From the NCBI GenBank assembly GCA_016927515.1, contig JAFGMN010000141.1, forward strand, positions 1 to 36,982: a stretch of DNA of 36,982 nucleotides, written 5' to 3'. Under the pieces are notes generated by a model. The model was not told the origin of the DNA. It saw nothing but the letters and a program-made list of their open reading frames with translations, and ran no database searches. Origin of the DNA: a candidate division CSSED10-310 bacterium (GTDB lineage Bacteria; CSSED10-310). Numbering within the stretch: the first letter of the stretch is position 1; every line of letters starts with the position of its first letter. Position numbers and translations under genes: made by a program. Of the stretch, positions 25,993 through 34,396 are shown piece by piece.

Positions 25993-26021
25993 TTTATATG
26001 AGATAATAACCCTGACGTCAA
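25993..26021 (-). promoter_or_regulatory. Strong candidate sigma-70 promoter for the lipoprotein-hpt-dgt operon
   Basis: Reading the minus strand, TTGACG (26021-26016) and TATAAA (25998-25993) are separated by exactly 17 nt, with 5 of 6 matches in each box. Transcription would begin near 25986, about 58 nt before the ATG at 25928. Confidence 0.65.
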
Positions 26022-26102
26022 GATGGGTCATCCTACGGCAATAAAAATTCAAAGCGGCAGAACGGAAGGGTAATATGATTCGGGAGGAGGGGGAGAACGG
26101 AT

Positions 26103-28436
26103 GTGAAAATTAAAGCAGTGAACATCGTCTTACCAGCATTTACTATCTCAGGGGCAACTGGATTGATTTATGAGGTTATCTGGCAGCGCAAACTTTCCTT
26201 GATTTTTGGAACGACCCTACCTGCCACAACCGCTGTTCTTGTCGCTTTCATGGGTGGATTAGCACTGGGAAGCTGGTTTTTTGGAAAATTGTCCGATCGA
26301 ATGACTCGTCCTATCCGGATGTATGGCATTCTCGAAATCTTCGTCGGTGTTTACTGCATGCTGATGCCAATGATTTTTGATGCGATGCGCCAGATCCATG
26401 TGTCTCTGTACCGATCCATGGGCCCTTCGTTTCAATTGGATGTAATCCAGTTCTTCCTCGCTGTCTGTAGCCTAACCATTCCCTGCGCATTGATGGGCGG
26501 CACCCTCCCGATTCTTTCCAAAGGACTCATTTCTCAAGAACGAGTCCTTGGTTCCGGATTATCCAAATTGTATTTCCTGAATACGATCGGAGCCACGTTT
26601 GGGACACTGAGCGCTGGTTTCATTCTGATTCGGCTGCTCGGGATGAATCGAACCAATCTGATCACCGCATGTATCAACATTGCAATCGGATTTACTCTGG
26701 CAGTCTTGATACAAGAGCACACTCGCGGCCGCGTTAAACCGGAAGAGCTTCCACAACGAACCAGACCAGAGTGGCAGCACTATCTTCCCTATATCTATGC
26801 AATTTTAGGGTTAGCTGCCATGGGCACGGAAGTGGCATGGTCCCGATCACTCAATCTGGTACTGGGTTCAACTGTCTATGCCTTCTCCATGATGCTCGGA
26901 TCCTACCTTCTCGGTCTGGCGTTAGGGAGTCTCGCAGTCGGTAAAATTACCGATCGCCTGTCCAATCCTCTGGCAACAGTCGGTGTCCTTGGATTTCTCG
27001 TTAGTGTTTCAATGATCATTGCCATCTCTCTCATCGATCGTCTCCCTGTCTTTTTGATGATGCTTTATCCCAAATACCATCATCACTTCTTTGTGTGGCA
27101 GGGTTGCCTCTTTTTACTCAGCATGGTCGTCGTGTTTCCTTCCACTTTTTTCATGGGAGCACTTTTCCCGGCATTTGGGAAAGCATACATTACGCACATG
27201 CATCAAATTGGCCGTGATGTTGGAAAACTCTATCTCTGGAATACACTCGGCGGTATTTTCGGCTCGATGAGCGCGGGCTTCTTACTGATTCCATTGATTG
27301 GTACCCATACCACCCTTATTATCTTTGCCGTCGTCTTCCTTCTTGTCGGAATCGGTATTCTCATTGCGGCTATACCGGAACGAAAAAGCCGCATTCAGCT
27401 CGGTTTTCTCTGCATAATCTGTCTTCTGGGTTATTCCTTGTTACCCGGCTGGAACCCCTTCCTGCTTGATAGTGGCGTGTATGTGTATGCACCTCAACTT
27501 GTCAATGGTTTCGAATCGAATCGGAAAATACTGTTCAACGAGGAAGGTTTGCACTCCCATGTCACGGTATCAGAAAAAAACAATGTGCGGAGTCTCAAAA
27601 TCAACGGAAAGACGGATGGTTCGGATGGTGACGACCTCACCACGCAAGTCATGTTGTCAATTCTTCCCCTTGCACATTGCAAAAATCCCCGAAAAGCCCT
27701 GATCGTAGGATTGGGCACCGGCGTCACTGCCGGGTCTGCGCTGAATTACCAGGGTCTGAATGTCGTGTGCATTGAAATCGATGACGCCGTCATCCACGCC
27801 TCCCGATACTTTGATCACGTTTCGGGTAGCCCGATGAATAACCCTCAGTTCAGCATCCTTCAAGCCGATGCCCGGACAGTCCTATCGGCATCCGACATAC
27901 ACTACAATGTCATCATCTCCGAGCCTTCCAACCCATGGATAACAGGTGTTTCCAACCTGTTTACGATCGAGTATTTCGAATCAGCGCTAGCACGTCTCGA
28001 ACCTGATGGAGTCATGTGTCAATGGATCCATTCCTATTATATGGACACGGAAACTCTGATGACCATTTTTAGATCATTCAATCACGTCTTTCCCCTCAGT
28101 TCGTTATGGCGGGGAAGCGATGGTGACTATTTGATTCTGGGTTCACGATATCCGATCGAACCTGATCGATCCAAAATCAACTCACTGTTTGAAAATCCAG
28201 CAATCCGAAGTGATTTAGCGCGAATCGCAATCGATTCACCGGATTCATTTCTTGGTATGTTCATTCTCGGAGCATCCGATTTTAACCGAATGACTCGATC
28301 GACCGGGATCCAACTCAATTCAGACGATCATCCCACCGTTGAGTTCAATGCTCCGATGAGTCTCTATCATGACACGGTAACGGAGAATAAAAACAGCATT
28401 CTCAGGTTTGCACCCGGGAATGCTGTTACTCAGTAG
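26103..28436 (+). CDS. Membrane transporter-like/spermidine synthase-like fusion protein
   Basis: 777 residues. The N-terminal 450 residues hold around a dozen hydrophobic helices opening with SGATGLIYEVIWQR and repeated near residue 235 (AAMGTEVAWSRSL), so the membrane part looks internally duplicated. The C-terminal part has a Rossmann methyltransferase-like fold of the SpeE type: VGLGTGVTAG binds the nucleotide, followed by CIEID, ADAR and EPSNPW. Proteins with this fusion are often annotated as spermidine synthase, but the substrate is generally unproven. The GTG start at 26103 follows the purine-rich GGAGGAGGGGGAG with 7 nt spacing. An ATG two bases earlier reads straight into TGA. Divergent from the lipoprotein operon; apparently a single gene. 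No S-adenosylmethionine decarboxylase gene is nearby. Confidence 0.85.
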   Translation: MKIKAVNIVLPAFTISGATGLIYEVIWQRKLSLIFGTTLPATTAVLVAFMGGLALGSWFFGKLSDRMTRPIRMYGILEIFVGVYCMLMPMIFDAMRQIHVSLYRSMGPSFQLDVIQFFLAVCSLTIPCALMGGTLPILSKGLISQERVLGSGLSKLYFLNTIGATFGTLSAGFILIRLLGMNRTNLITACINIAIGFTLAVLIQEHTRGRVKPEELPQRTRPEWQHYLPYIYAILGLAAMGTEVAWSRSLNLVLGSTVYAFSMMLGSYLLGLALGSLAVGKITDRLSNPLATVGVLGFLVSVSMIIAISLIDRLPVFLMMLYPKYHHHFFVWQGCLFLLSMVVVFPSTFFMGALFPAFGKAYITHMHQIGRDVGKLYLWNTLGGIFGSMSAGFLLIPLIGTHTTLIIFAVVFLLVGIGILIAAIPERKSRIQLGFLCIICLLGYSLLPGWNPFLLDSGVYVYAPQLVNGFESNRKILFNEEGLHSHVTVSEKNNVRSLKINGKTDGSDGDDLTTQVMLSILPLAHCKNPRKALIVGLGTGVTAGSALNYQGLNVVCIEIDDAVIHASRYFDHVSGSPMNNPQFSILQADARTVLSASDIHYNVIISEPSNPWITGVSNLFTIEYFESALARLEPDGVMCQWIHSYYMDTETLMTIFRSFNHVFPLSSLWRGSDGDYLILGSRYPIEPDRSKINSLFENPAIRSDLARIAIDSPDSFLGMFILGASDFNRMTRSTGIQLNSDDHPTVEFNAPMSLYHDTVTENKNSILRFAPGNAVTQ
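28386..28427 (-). terminator. Terminator of the pil operon, inside the opposing gene
   Basis: AACAGCATTC (28392-28401) and GAATGCTGTT (28418-28427) form a perfect 10-bp stem with a 16-nt loop. Read on the minus strand it is followed by TTTTTATT, as a rho-independent terminator requires; on the plus strand no T tract follows. It lies in the last 50 nt of the fusion gene's coding sequence, about 55 nt beyond the last minus-strand gene. Confidence 0.65.
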
Positions 28437-28464
28437 ACGAAAAGTCCTGGTATCCGACCGCTTT

Positions 28465-28484
28465 TGATCAGATTCCTCTGATCA
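28465..28484. repeat. Perfect inverted repeat at a stop codon
   Basis: TGATCAGA-TTCC-TCTGATCA is an 8-bp perfect dyad with a 4-nt loop. Its right arm includes the stop codon of the minus-strand DUF4845-like gene. No T tract follows on either strand, so it is not a standard terminator; it may protect the transcript 3' end or back up the terminator at 28386-28427. Confidence 0.5.
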
Positions 28485-28910
28485 GACGCCCTTGCCAGAG
28501 TGCGGGTCTTGCTCAGCATAGATATGGAAGGGCCATACATAGGGACCATAGAGTGGCAAATCGATGACTTCTTCATAGTCGATGGTCACTGTAAAAATCC
28601 GTCGTTCAGGCCATTCAACGGCCATTTGCCTGTCTGGATCCTTGATTGGAATTTGATGCTGTTTTGCAAGGTTCAAAATTTTCTCCCGCATCGTATATTC
28701 ATTGAAGGCTCCTCGCGCCGCTTCCTTGTAATCGCGGGAATAATTGATGTTAAGAAGGTCCTGAAGTTCATCGGTAAACTTCATATTTCGCCATTTTATC
28801 GGAACGAATTTGTATGCAAGAAACACCAGAATGCCGATCACGATCAACGTGATAATGATCGGCGCTTTCGATTCAGCGGCACCTCTTTGCCCGAAAAGCA
28901 ATCGTCTCAT
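28482..28910 (-). CDS. Small single-pass membrane protein, DUF4845-like
   Basis: 142 residues. A short basic N-terminus (MRRLLFGQRG) precedes one transmembrane helix (APIIITLIVIGILVFLAYKFVP), and the rest faces the periplasm. The pattern resembles the DUF4845 family, small proteins with a pilin-like hydrophobic N-terminus, but no prepilin peptidase site (G-F-T-x-x-E type) is visible. The ATG overlaps the pilR stop codon by 4 nt (ATGA), so it is translated with pilR and belongs to the pil operon. In some organisms a pilin gene follows pilR; here this protein takes that place. Function unknown. Confidence 0.75.
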   Translation of the reverse strand: MRRLLFGQRGAAESKAPIIITLIVIGILVFLAYKFVPIKWRNMKFTDELQDLLNINYSRDYKEAARGAFNEYTMREKILNLAKQHQIPIKDPDRQMAVEWPERRIFTVTIDYEEVIDLPLYGPYVWPFHIYAEQDPHSGKGV

Positions 28911-30319
28911 GTCTCATCCCTCCCATCTTCATCGCTGGAGTTAGTATACTCTTCCAAACCATACTTTTTAATTCTATACCGAAGTGAACGAAATGTAATC
29001 CTCAGCAGTCGGGCAGCATCTTTTTTGATGCCTCGGGTCCGTTTCAGCGCATTGATCAGGATGGTTTTTTCGTATTGTCCGACAACTTCTTCCAAATCAA
29101 GGCCCTGCACGGGAACCTCACTGACCTGATTGACCGATGGTACTCGCTTGTTTCGGATATATCCGGGAAGCGATTCAACGGTGATTATCTCAGTCCTTTC
29201 CAACGCGACACACCGTTCGATGACATTTTCCAACTCTCGGATGTTTCCGGGCCAATGATATCCGGCGAGCGCTTCTACCGCATCCGGTTCAATGCTCAAT
29301 GGGGTGCGCCCACATGCCTGGGAGCATTTCGCGATGAAATGATCGATAAGCAGCGGAATATCCACCTGCCGTTCTCTCAAGGCCGGAAGGTGAATGGGTA
29401 TGACATTTAACCTATAAAAAAGATCTTCCCGGAAATCACGATCTTCGACCATTTTCTCCAGATCCCGGTTTGTTGCCGATAAAAGACGAACATCGACGGA
29501 GATGTCCCGTGTTCCTCCGACGCGTTTAAACTTTTTGTCATTCAAAACACGCAACAGTTTAACCTGGATAGCCGGAGTTGTCTCCGCGACTTCATCGAGT
29601 AGAAAGGTTCCTCCATCGGCGACTTCGAATAGACCTTCTTTGTTCTGCACAGCACCTGTGAAAGCTCCCCGCATATGGCCAAACAATTCGCTTTCAAGCA
29701 GGTTTTCGGGGAGCGCGCCGCAGTTGACCGTTACGAACGGTTTATTTTTTCGATGCGAGTTCTGGTGGATCGCTCGTGCGACCAATTCTTTGCCTGTTCC
29801 ACTTTCCCCGGTGATCAGAATCGTGCTATTCAAATCGGAAACCCGACTGATCGTATCGAAAACCTGCTTCATCTCTCGGGAGACTCCGATAATATGTTCG
29901 AATTTTGCACGCGATTGAATCTGACTTTTTAAAAATGTATTTTCCTTGCGCAAATCACGGCTTTCGAACGCCTTGTTGACGACTATCTTGATCTCTTCGA
30001 CTTTAAACGGTTTCGTGAGATAATCGTAAGCGCCTTTTTTCATGGCATCGATTGCGTTTTCCGTCGTAGCGAATGCCGTGATCATGATGACCACAATATC
30101 CGAACTTGCGCGCTTGACGTGCTCGAGCAATTGGATACCATCCATTTCCGGCATTTTTAGATCTGTTATGACCATATCGATTTCCGCACCAGACTCAACC
30201 AAGGAAACAGCGGATTTGGGATTACATGTGGATTGAACGGAAAACCCCTCACTCTCTAATAGAATAGAAAGGAAATCACACATGCTCTGCTCATCGTCTA
30301 CAATCAGGATATTCCTCAA
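28907..30319 (-). CDS. pilR: Sigma-54-dependent response regulator, PilR-like
   Basis: NtrC-family activator of RpoN promoters. About 470 residues from TTG 30319 (MRNILIVDDE), which has GAGGG 4 nt upstream and starts 7 nt after the kinase stop; the tracked N-terminus overlaps pilS. The receiver domain has its phospho-acceptor Asp in VITDLKMPEMDG and the conserved Lys in TKPF. The AAA+ domain has GESGTGKE, the sigma-54 contact loop GAFTGA and the usual arginine-finger region. A Fis-type helix-turn-helix (DAARLLRITFRSLRYRIKKYG) ends the protein. Position next to a multi-pass PilS-like kinase and pil motor genes supports PilR. Its target, classically pilA, is not in the window. Confidence 0.92.
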   Translation of the reverse strand: MRNILIVDDEQSMCDFLSILLESEGFSVQSTCNPKSAVSLVESGAEIDMVITDLKMPEMDGIQLLEHVKRASSDIVVIMITAFATTENAIDAMKKGAYDYLTKPFKVEEIKIVVNKAFESRDLRKENTFLKSQIQSRAKFEHIIGVSREMKQVFDTISRVSDLNSTILITGESGTGKELVARAIHQNSHRKNKPFVTVNCGALPENLLESELFGHMRGAFTGAVQNKEGLFEVADGGTFLLDEVAETTPAIQVKLLRVLNDKKFKRVGGTRDISVDVRLLSATNRDLEKMVEDRDFREDLFYRLNVIPIHLPALRERQVDIPLLIDHFIAKCSQACGRTPLSIEPDAVEALAGYHWPGNIRELENVIERCVALERTEIITVESLPGYIRNKRVPSVNQVSEVPVQGLDLEEVVGQYEKTILINALKRTRGIKKDAARLLRITFRSLRYRIKKYGLEEYTNSSDEDGRDET

Positions 30320-30326
30320 AGAACCC

Positions 30327-32051
30327 TCATTTTTCTTCTTTATCCTCCGGCAGCTCTTTTTGCCGGAACGGTAAATCAACGATGAACGTTGTCCCCTTCT
30401 TCAGTTTACTCATCACTCGGATCGTCCCATGATGATTTTCGACAATTCGATAGACAATGGCAAGCCCAATCCCCACTCCATGGCGTTTAAAAGTCGTAAA
30501 CGGATCGAAAATCCGGCTGATCACCTCCTGGTCCATACCGATTCCAGTGTCCTCAATCGAACATCGCACGAACGGCGGCTTCGGCTGAGTATCCAGTACT
30601 TTTTGATAGGGTCCAGGTTCATGGCACACCCTCGCGCAAATATGCACCGTACCACCATCAGGCATTGCTTCGATGGCGTTCTTTAGAAGATTCCAGATCA
30701 TTTGGGTGATTTGATCTCGATCAATTTCAACATCCAACGGTTCCATTGACCGTTGGAAGTCAATTGTGATTGTCTCATTGAACGATTCACTTGTTTTTAC
30801 AAGCATTGTGATTTCTTCAAGTAAGGCCTCCAAATCAACGATATTAAACTCCGGCTTTCTCGGTCGAGCCAAGTCCAGGAAGTTCGAAATCAGCTTGTTC
30901 AGACGATCGGATTCTCGGATCACGATATTCATTAATCGATTTTGACTGTCCGTCAACTTGAGCTGTTGTTTAAGAACCTCTATCGAACCACTGATCGACG
31001 CCAGCGGATTGCGTATTTCATGAGCCATCCCGGCAGAGACTTCGGCAACCGTTGACCACCGCTGTGTTTTTCGCTTCATCTCCTCAATTCGCTTTTGATC
31101 AGTCACGTCGTTTACAATCAACATCAAGCGAGCAGGATCTCTGGTTTTTCTTTCCAATGCGATTATTTCAATCAGGATCCAGTAAGTCTCACCCGTTAAC
31201 TCATATTGGTACTGAATTTCACGCTTGACTGATTGATCAAGGCTAGCCATTCGCAAAATACTCTGCACGAGATAATCAGGGAAGATACGACTCAAACGGT
31301 ACTGCTGGTCGGGTTCTTCTACGAGCCCCAACATGGTAATAGCTGCTGGATTGACAGATAGAATATCGCCCTCTGCCGTTGTTGTGATGACTCCACTGGG
31401 GATTTCATTGACAATACGTCGATTGAGAGTCCACAGATAGCTGTATTGGACATTTCGGTTCAGGAGCATCAGATTCATTCTGCGAATTCGTTCGGACAGA
31501 TTGTTAGCAAGGAATGCGGTAAGATAATAGCCTGCAATATTGACCAGGATGATGTATACGGCAAATGTTGGCGGAGGCAGGAGAACCCAATTGGTTGCAA
31601 ACGGCCACCATCCTGTCCATCCCTTGTACTGGCAAACAACAATTCCGCCGAAAACAAGGCTGATGAAAATGGCTGTCGCGAATGATCCTTTTCGTGGGAT
31701 GACATAACTGGCAATAATGATTGTGATGACGTACAAAATGGAAAATGGGCTCTCAATTCCTCCTGTCGCCATGATGATGATGGTTTCCAACAGGATATCA
31801 CCCAGAAGTTGGATACAAGCCAGCAGTCGAAGATTGGAAGTGATATTCAGTAAACCAGAATAGATAATGGTCATGATCAGGATCGTTGTGACCAGGGGAA
31901 ACAGAAAACGTGATACGGCGAAAAATCCTGACACTTCAAGAGGGAGAGCGGTTCCGAGAAGCAGGGTAGTTCCGACCAGCAACCGAGCGATAATGAGAGA
32001 TTTTAATTTTTGGTAAAAATCTGTTTCGTCTTTCGTCTGAGTAGCATCCAT
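30327..32051 (-). CDS. pilS: Sensor histidine kinase, PilS-like
   Basis: 574-residue inner-membrane kinase. The N-terminal 200 residues form about six transmembrane helices with little periplasmic sequence, as in PilS, which senses pilin in the membrane. A PAS domain follows (about 215-335; TTTAEGDILSVNPAAITMLG). The dimerisation domain carries the phosphorylated His in AGMAHEIRNPLASISGSI, and the ATPase domain has the N box LLKNAIEA and G boxes DTGIGM and HGVGIGLAIVYRIVENHHG. ATG 32051 lies 11 nt after the pilC stop; no clear Shine-Dalgarno is present. Partner of the downstream response regulator. Confidence 0.92.
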   Translation of the reverse strand: MDATQTKDETDFYQKLKSLIIARLLVGTTLLLGTALPLEVSGFFAVSRFLFPLVTTILIMTIIYSGLLNITSNLRLLACIQLLGDILLETIIIMATGGIESPFSILYVITIIIASYVIPRKGSFATAIFISLVFGGIVVCQYKGWTGWWPFATNWVLLPPPTFAVYIILVNIAGYYLTAFLANNLSERIRRMNLMLLNRNVQYSYLWTLNRRIVNEIPSGVITTTAEGDILSVNPAAITMLGLVEEPDQQYRLSRIFPDYLVQSILRMASLDQSVKREIQYQYELTGETYWILIEIIALERKTRDPARLMLIVNDVTDQKRIEEMKRKTQRWSTVAEVSAGMAHEIRNPLASISGSIEVLKQQLKLTDSQNRLMNIVIRESDRLNKLISNFLDLARPRKPEFNIVDLEALLEEITMLVKTSESFNETITIDFQRSMEPLDVEIDRDQITQMIWNLLKNAIEAMPDGGTVHICARVCHEPGPYQKVLDTQPKPPFVRCSIEDTGIGMDQEVISRIFDPFTTFKRHGVGIGLAIVYRIVENHHGTIRVMSKLKKGTTFIVDLPFRQKELPEDKEEK

Positions 32052-32062
32052 ACCAGAATGCG

Positions 32063-33274
32063 TTACTTCGAAAGCTCACCGACCAGGCTAAACATCGGCA
32101 TATACATGGCGACAACGATGAATCCGATACTGACGCCCAGGAAGGCCATCAACATAGGTTCAAGCATCTGTGTCAGGTTCTGAACAGCAATATCCACTTC
32201 TTCATCGTAAAAATCAGCGATTTTTTCGAGCATCGCATCCAACGCACCGGTCTGTTCTCCAACAGCAATCATCTGGGTAACCATCGTTGGAAAGACTTGC
32301 GTTGCGGAAAGGGGTTCGGAAATCGATTTACCTTCGCTGATCGATACACGCGTTTTCATGATCGCTTCTTCGATGATCTTGTTTCCGGCAGTCTTAGCCG
32401 TAATCTCCAGTCCCTCTAGAATCGGAACACCGGATGCAATCAATGTACTCAGTGTTCTGGTAAACTTCGCCACGGCGACTTTGCGCAACAGGATTCCAAA
32501 AACCGGTAGTCTCAGCGCAATGGCATCCATGGTTTTCGCACCTTTCTCGGTCTTCTTGATGTACCGGAAAAGAAAAATCAAACCGGCCAACCCAGCAAGA
32601 AGGAAAAAGAGATTTTTCTCAATAAACACGGATGCTCCGATAACTATTTGAGTCGGTAGTGGGAGAGTAGCACCCAATGATAAAAAGATCTTCGCGAATG
32701 TGGGAATAACAGCATACATGAGGAAAATAACAACTGTGCAAGCGACGGCGACAACGACAGTTGGATAGACCATGGCGGATTTTACCTGTCGTTTCAGCGA
32801 GATACTTTTTTCCATATATCCGGCTAGTCGGTTCAAGATTGTGTCCAAAATACCGCCCGTTTCACCGGCTTCCACCATATTGCAGTATAGTTCATCGAAT
32901 ATTTTGGGATGCTTGCGAAGTGCATCCGCATAGGTGCTTCCTGATTCGACACTCTGACTGATATCGAGAATAGCCCGACTGAATCGAGGGTTTTCAGTTT
33001 GCTCTGCCAGGATTTCCAGACATTGAACCAATGGAAGACCAGCGTCGACCATGGTCGCAAAAGTCCGGGTAAAAACGACGATATCCCTTTCGGATATCTT
33101 GTCGCCGAGACCCGGGATTGAAATATCCATGTCCTTCCAGCTTCGACTGACCTTTAATGGTTGGATTTTCTGACGCCGCAAATTGAGGGTTACAGCCTCC
33201 TGCGAATCCGCATCCATAACTCCCGAAACTTCGGCTCCATTCGCATCTTTGCCTTTCCATCGGAACTTTGGCAT
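32063..33274 (-). CDS. pilC: Type IV pilus inner-membrane platform protein PilC
   Basis: 403 residues, the normal size of the GspF/PilC family. Two copies of the GspF cytoplasmic helical domain are visible: FTRTFATMVDAGLPLVQCL and FTRTLSTLIASGVPILEGL. Each is followed by a membrane helix region; the last helix ends near FIVVAMYMPMFSLV, close to the C-terminus. The protein anchors the PilB and PilT motors and passes their rotation or movement to the growing pilus. AGGGA lies about 8 nt before the ATG. It sits 19 nt after pilT and 11 nt before pilS. Confidence 0.96.
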   Translation of the reverse strand: MPKFRWKGKDANGAEVSGVMDADSQEAVTLNLRRQKIQPLKVSRSWKDMDISIPGLGDKISERDIVVFTRTFATMVDAGLPLVQCLEILAEQTENPRFSRAILDISQSVESGSTYADALRKHPKIFDELYCNMVEAGETGGILDTILNRLAGYMEKSISLKRQVKSAMVYPTVVVAVACTVVIFLMYAVIPTFAKIFLSLGATLPLPTQIVIGASVFIEKNLFFLLAGLAGLIFLFRYIKKTEKGAKTMDAIALRLPVFGILLRKVAVAKFTRTLSTLIASGVPILEGLEITAKTAGNKIIEEAIMKTRVSISEGKSISEPLSATQVFPTMVTQMIAVGEQTGALDAMLEKIADFYDEEVDIAVQNLTQMLEPMLMAFLGVSIGFIVVAMYMPMFSLVGELSK

Positions 33275-33293
33275 AATTCAATCCCTTCCATCA

Positions 33294-34385
33294 CTATGAC
33301 CGACGGGTTGGTACTTCTTTCGAAACCAATTGATCAAACTCCTGGGGTTTCATCGAATGTCCCTTGGCATCGGCCAACGTCACTCGACGTTTAAAATACA
33401 GATTTGCCAGAGATTGATTCATTGTGATCATCTGGAAATTACTCTGTCCGGTTTGCATGGTTGAATATATTTGATGTATTTTATCCTCACGTATCAGATT
33501 TCGAATAGCATCATTCGGTACCATCACCTCCGCCGCCAATGCTCGTCCCTGACCATCTCGACGCGGTATCAACATCTGACAGACAACGCCCTCCAAAATA
33601 AACGACAACTGAGCACGAATTTGTGGTTGCTGATGTGCAGGGAAAACATCGATGATCCGGTTAATGGTTTGAACTGCGGAATTTGTATGCAGTGTTGCAA
33701 ACGTAAGATGACCGGTTTCAGCACATCGGAGCGCGGCTTCAATCGTCTCCAGATCCCTCATCTCGCCGATAAGAATGACATCAGGATCCTGACGAAGAAC
33801 GGATTTCAGAGCTGCTGCAAACGAATGCGTATCAGCATGAAGCTCCCGCTGATTAATCACCGAACTGTGGTGATGATGCAAATACTCAATTGGATCTTCG
33901 ATGGTGACAATATGTTTGTGAAAATCCCGGTTGATCTTATCAATGATCGCAGCGAGAGTTGTAGATTTTCCACACCCGGTCGGTCCTGTGATTAGAATCA
34001 GTCCCTTCGGGCGTTTGCAGAATTCAGCAACCACCCTCGGCAATCCCAGTTCCTCGAAACTCATGATCCGAAACGGAATAGTACGAATCGCGATGGCAAC
34101 AGCGGATCGTTGACTGTAAATATTGGCTCGAAACCGGCTCAACCCTCTAACACCGAAAGAGAAATCCAGCTCTTTCTGCTCTTCGAACGCATGTTTCTGC
34201 GTATCCGTCAACACGGAATAAGCCAGTTGTTTTGTTTCCTTTGGCGTTAAGGGGGGGACTTCTTTAATGGGTGTCATCAACCCATGGACACGCAAATGGG
34301 GGTGCGTACCCGTGGTGATGTGCAAATCGGTTGCCTGGCGTTCGATCATGATTTTCAGCAGATTCGGCATTGACACGCTGGCCAT
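33294..34385 (-). CDS. pilT: Type IV pilus retraction ATPase PilT
   Basis: 363 residues. All family hallmarks are intact: Walker A GPTGCGKSTT, Asp box TIEDPIEYLHHHH, Walker B DPDVILIGEMRD, His box FATLHTNSAVQT and the PilT-specific AIRNLIRE near the C-terminus. It depolymerises the pilus, driving twitching. GAGG lies 7 nt before the ATG, and the gene follows pilB by 11 nt. This is the canonical retraction motor of the window, in contrast to the divergent copy beside recA. Confidence 0.97.
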   Translation of the reverse strand: MASVSMPNLLKIMIERQATDLHITTGTHPHLRVHGLMTPIKEVPPLTPKETKQLAYSVLTDTQKHAFEEQKELDFSFGVRGLSRFRANIYSQRSAVAIAIRTIPFRIMSFEELGLPRVVAEFCKRPKGLILITGPTGCGKSTTLAAIIDKINRDFHKHIVTIEDPIEYLHHHHSSVINQRELHADTHSFAAALKSVLRQDPDVILIGEMRDLETIEAALRCAETGHLTFATLHTNSAVQTINRIIDVFPAHQQPQIRAQLSFILEGVVCQMLIPRRDGQGRALAAEVMVPNDAIRNLIREDKIHQIYSTMQTGQSNFQMITMNQSLANLYFKRRVTLADAKGHSMKPQEFDQLVSKEVPTRRS

Positions 34386-34396
34386 GAATCATCCTC

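Noticed and set aside
26048-26079. Promoter for the fusion gene (TTCAAA-N17-TAATAT, or TATGAT)
   Set aside because: Each combination matches only about 4 of 6 per box or has wrong spacing; some promoter must exist here but I cannot place it.
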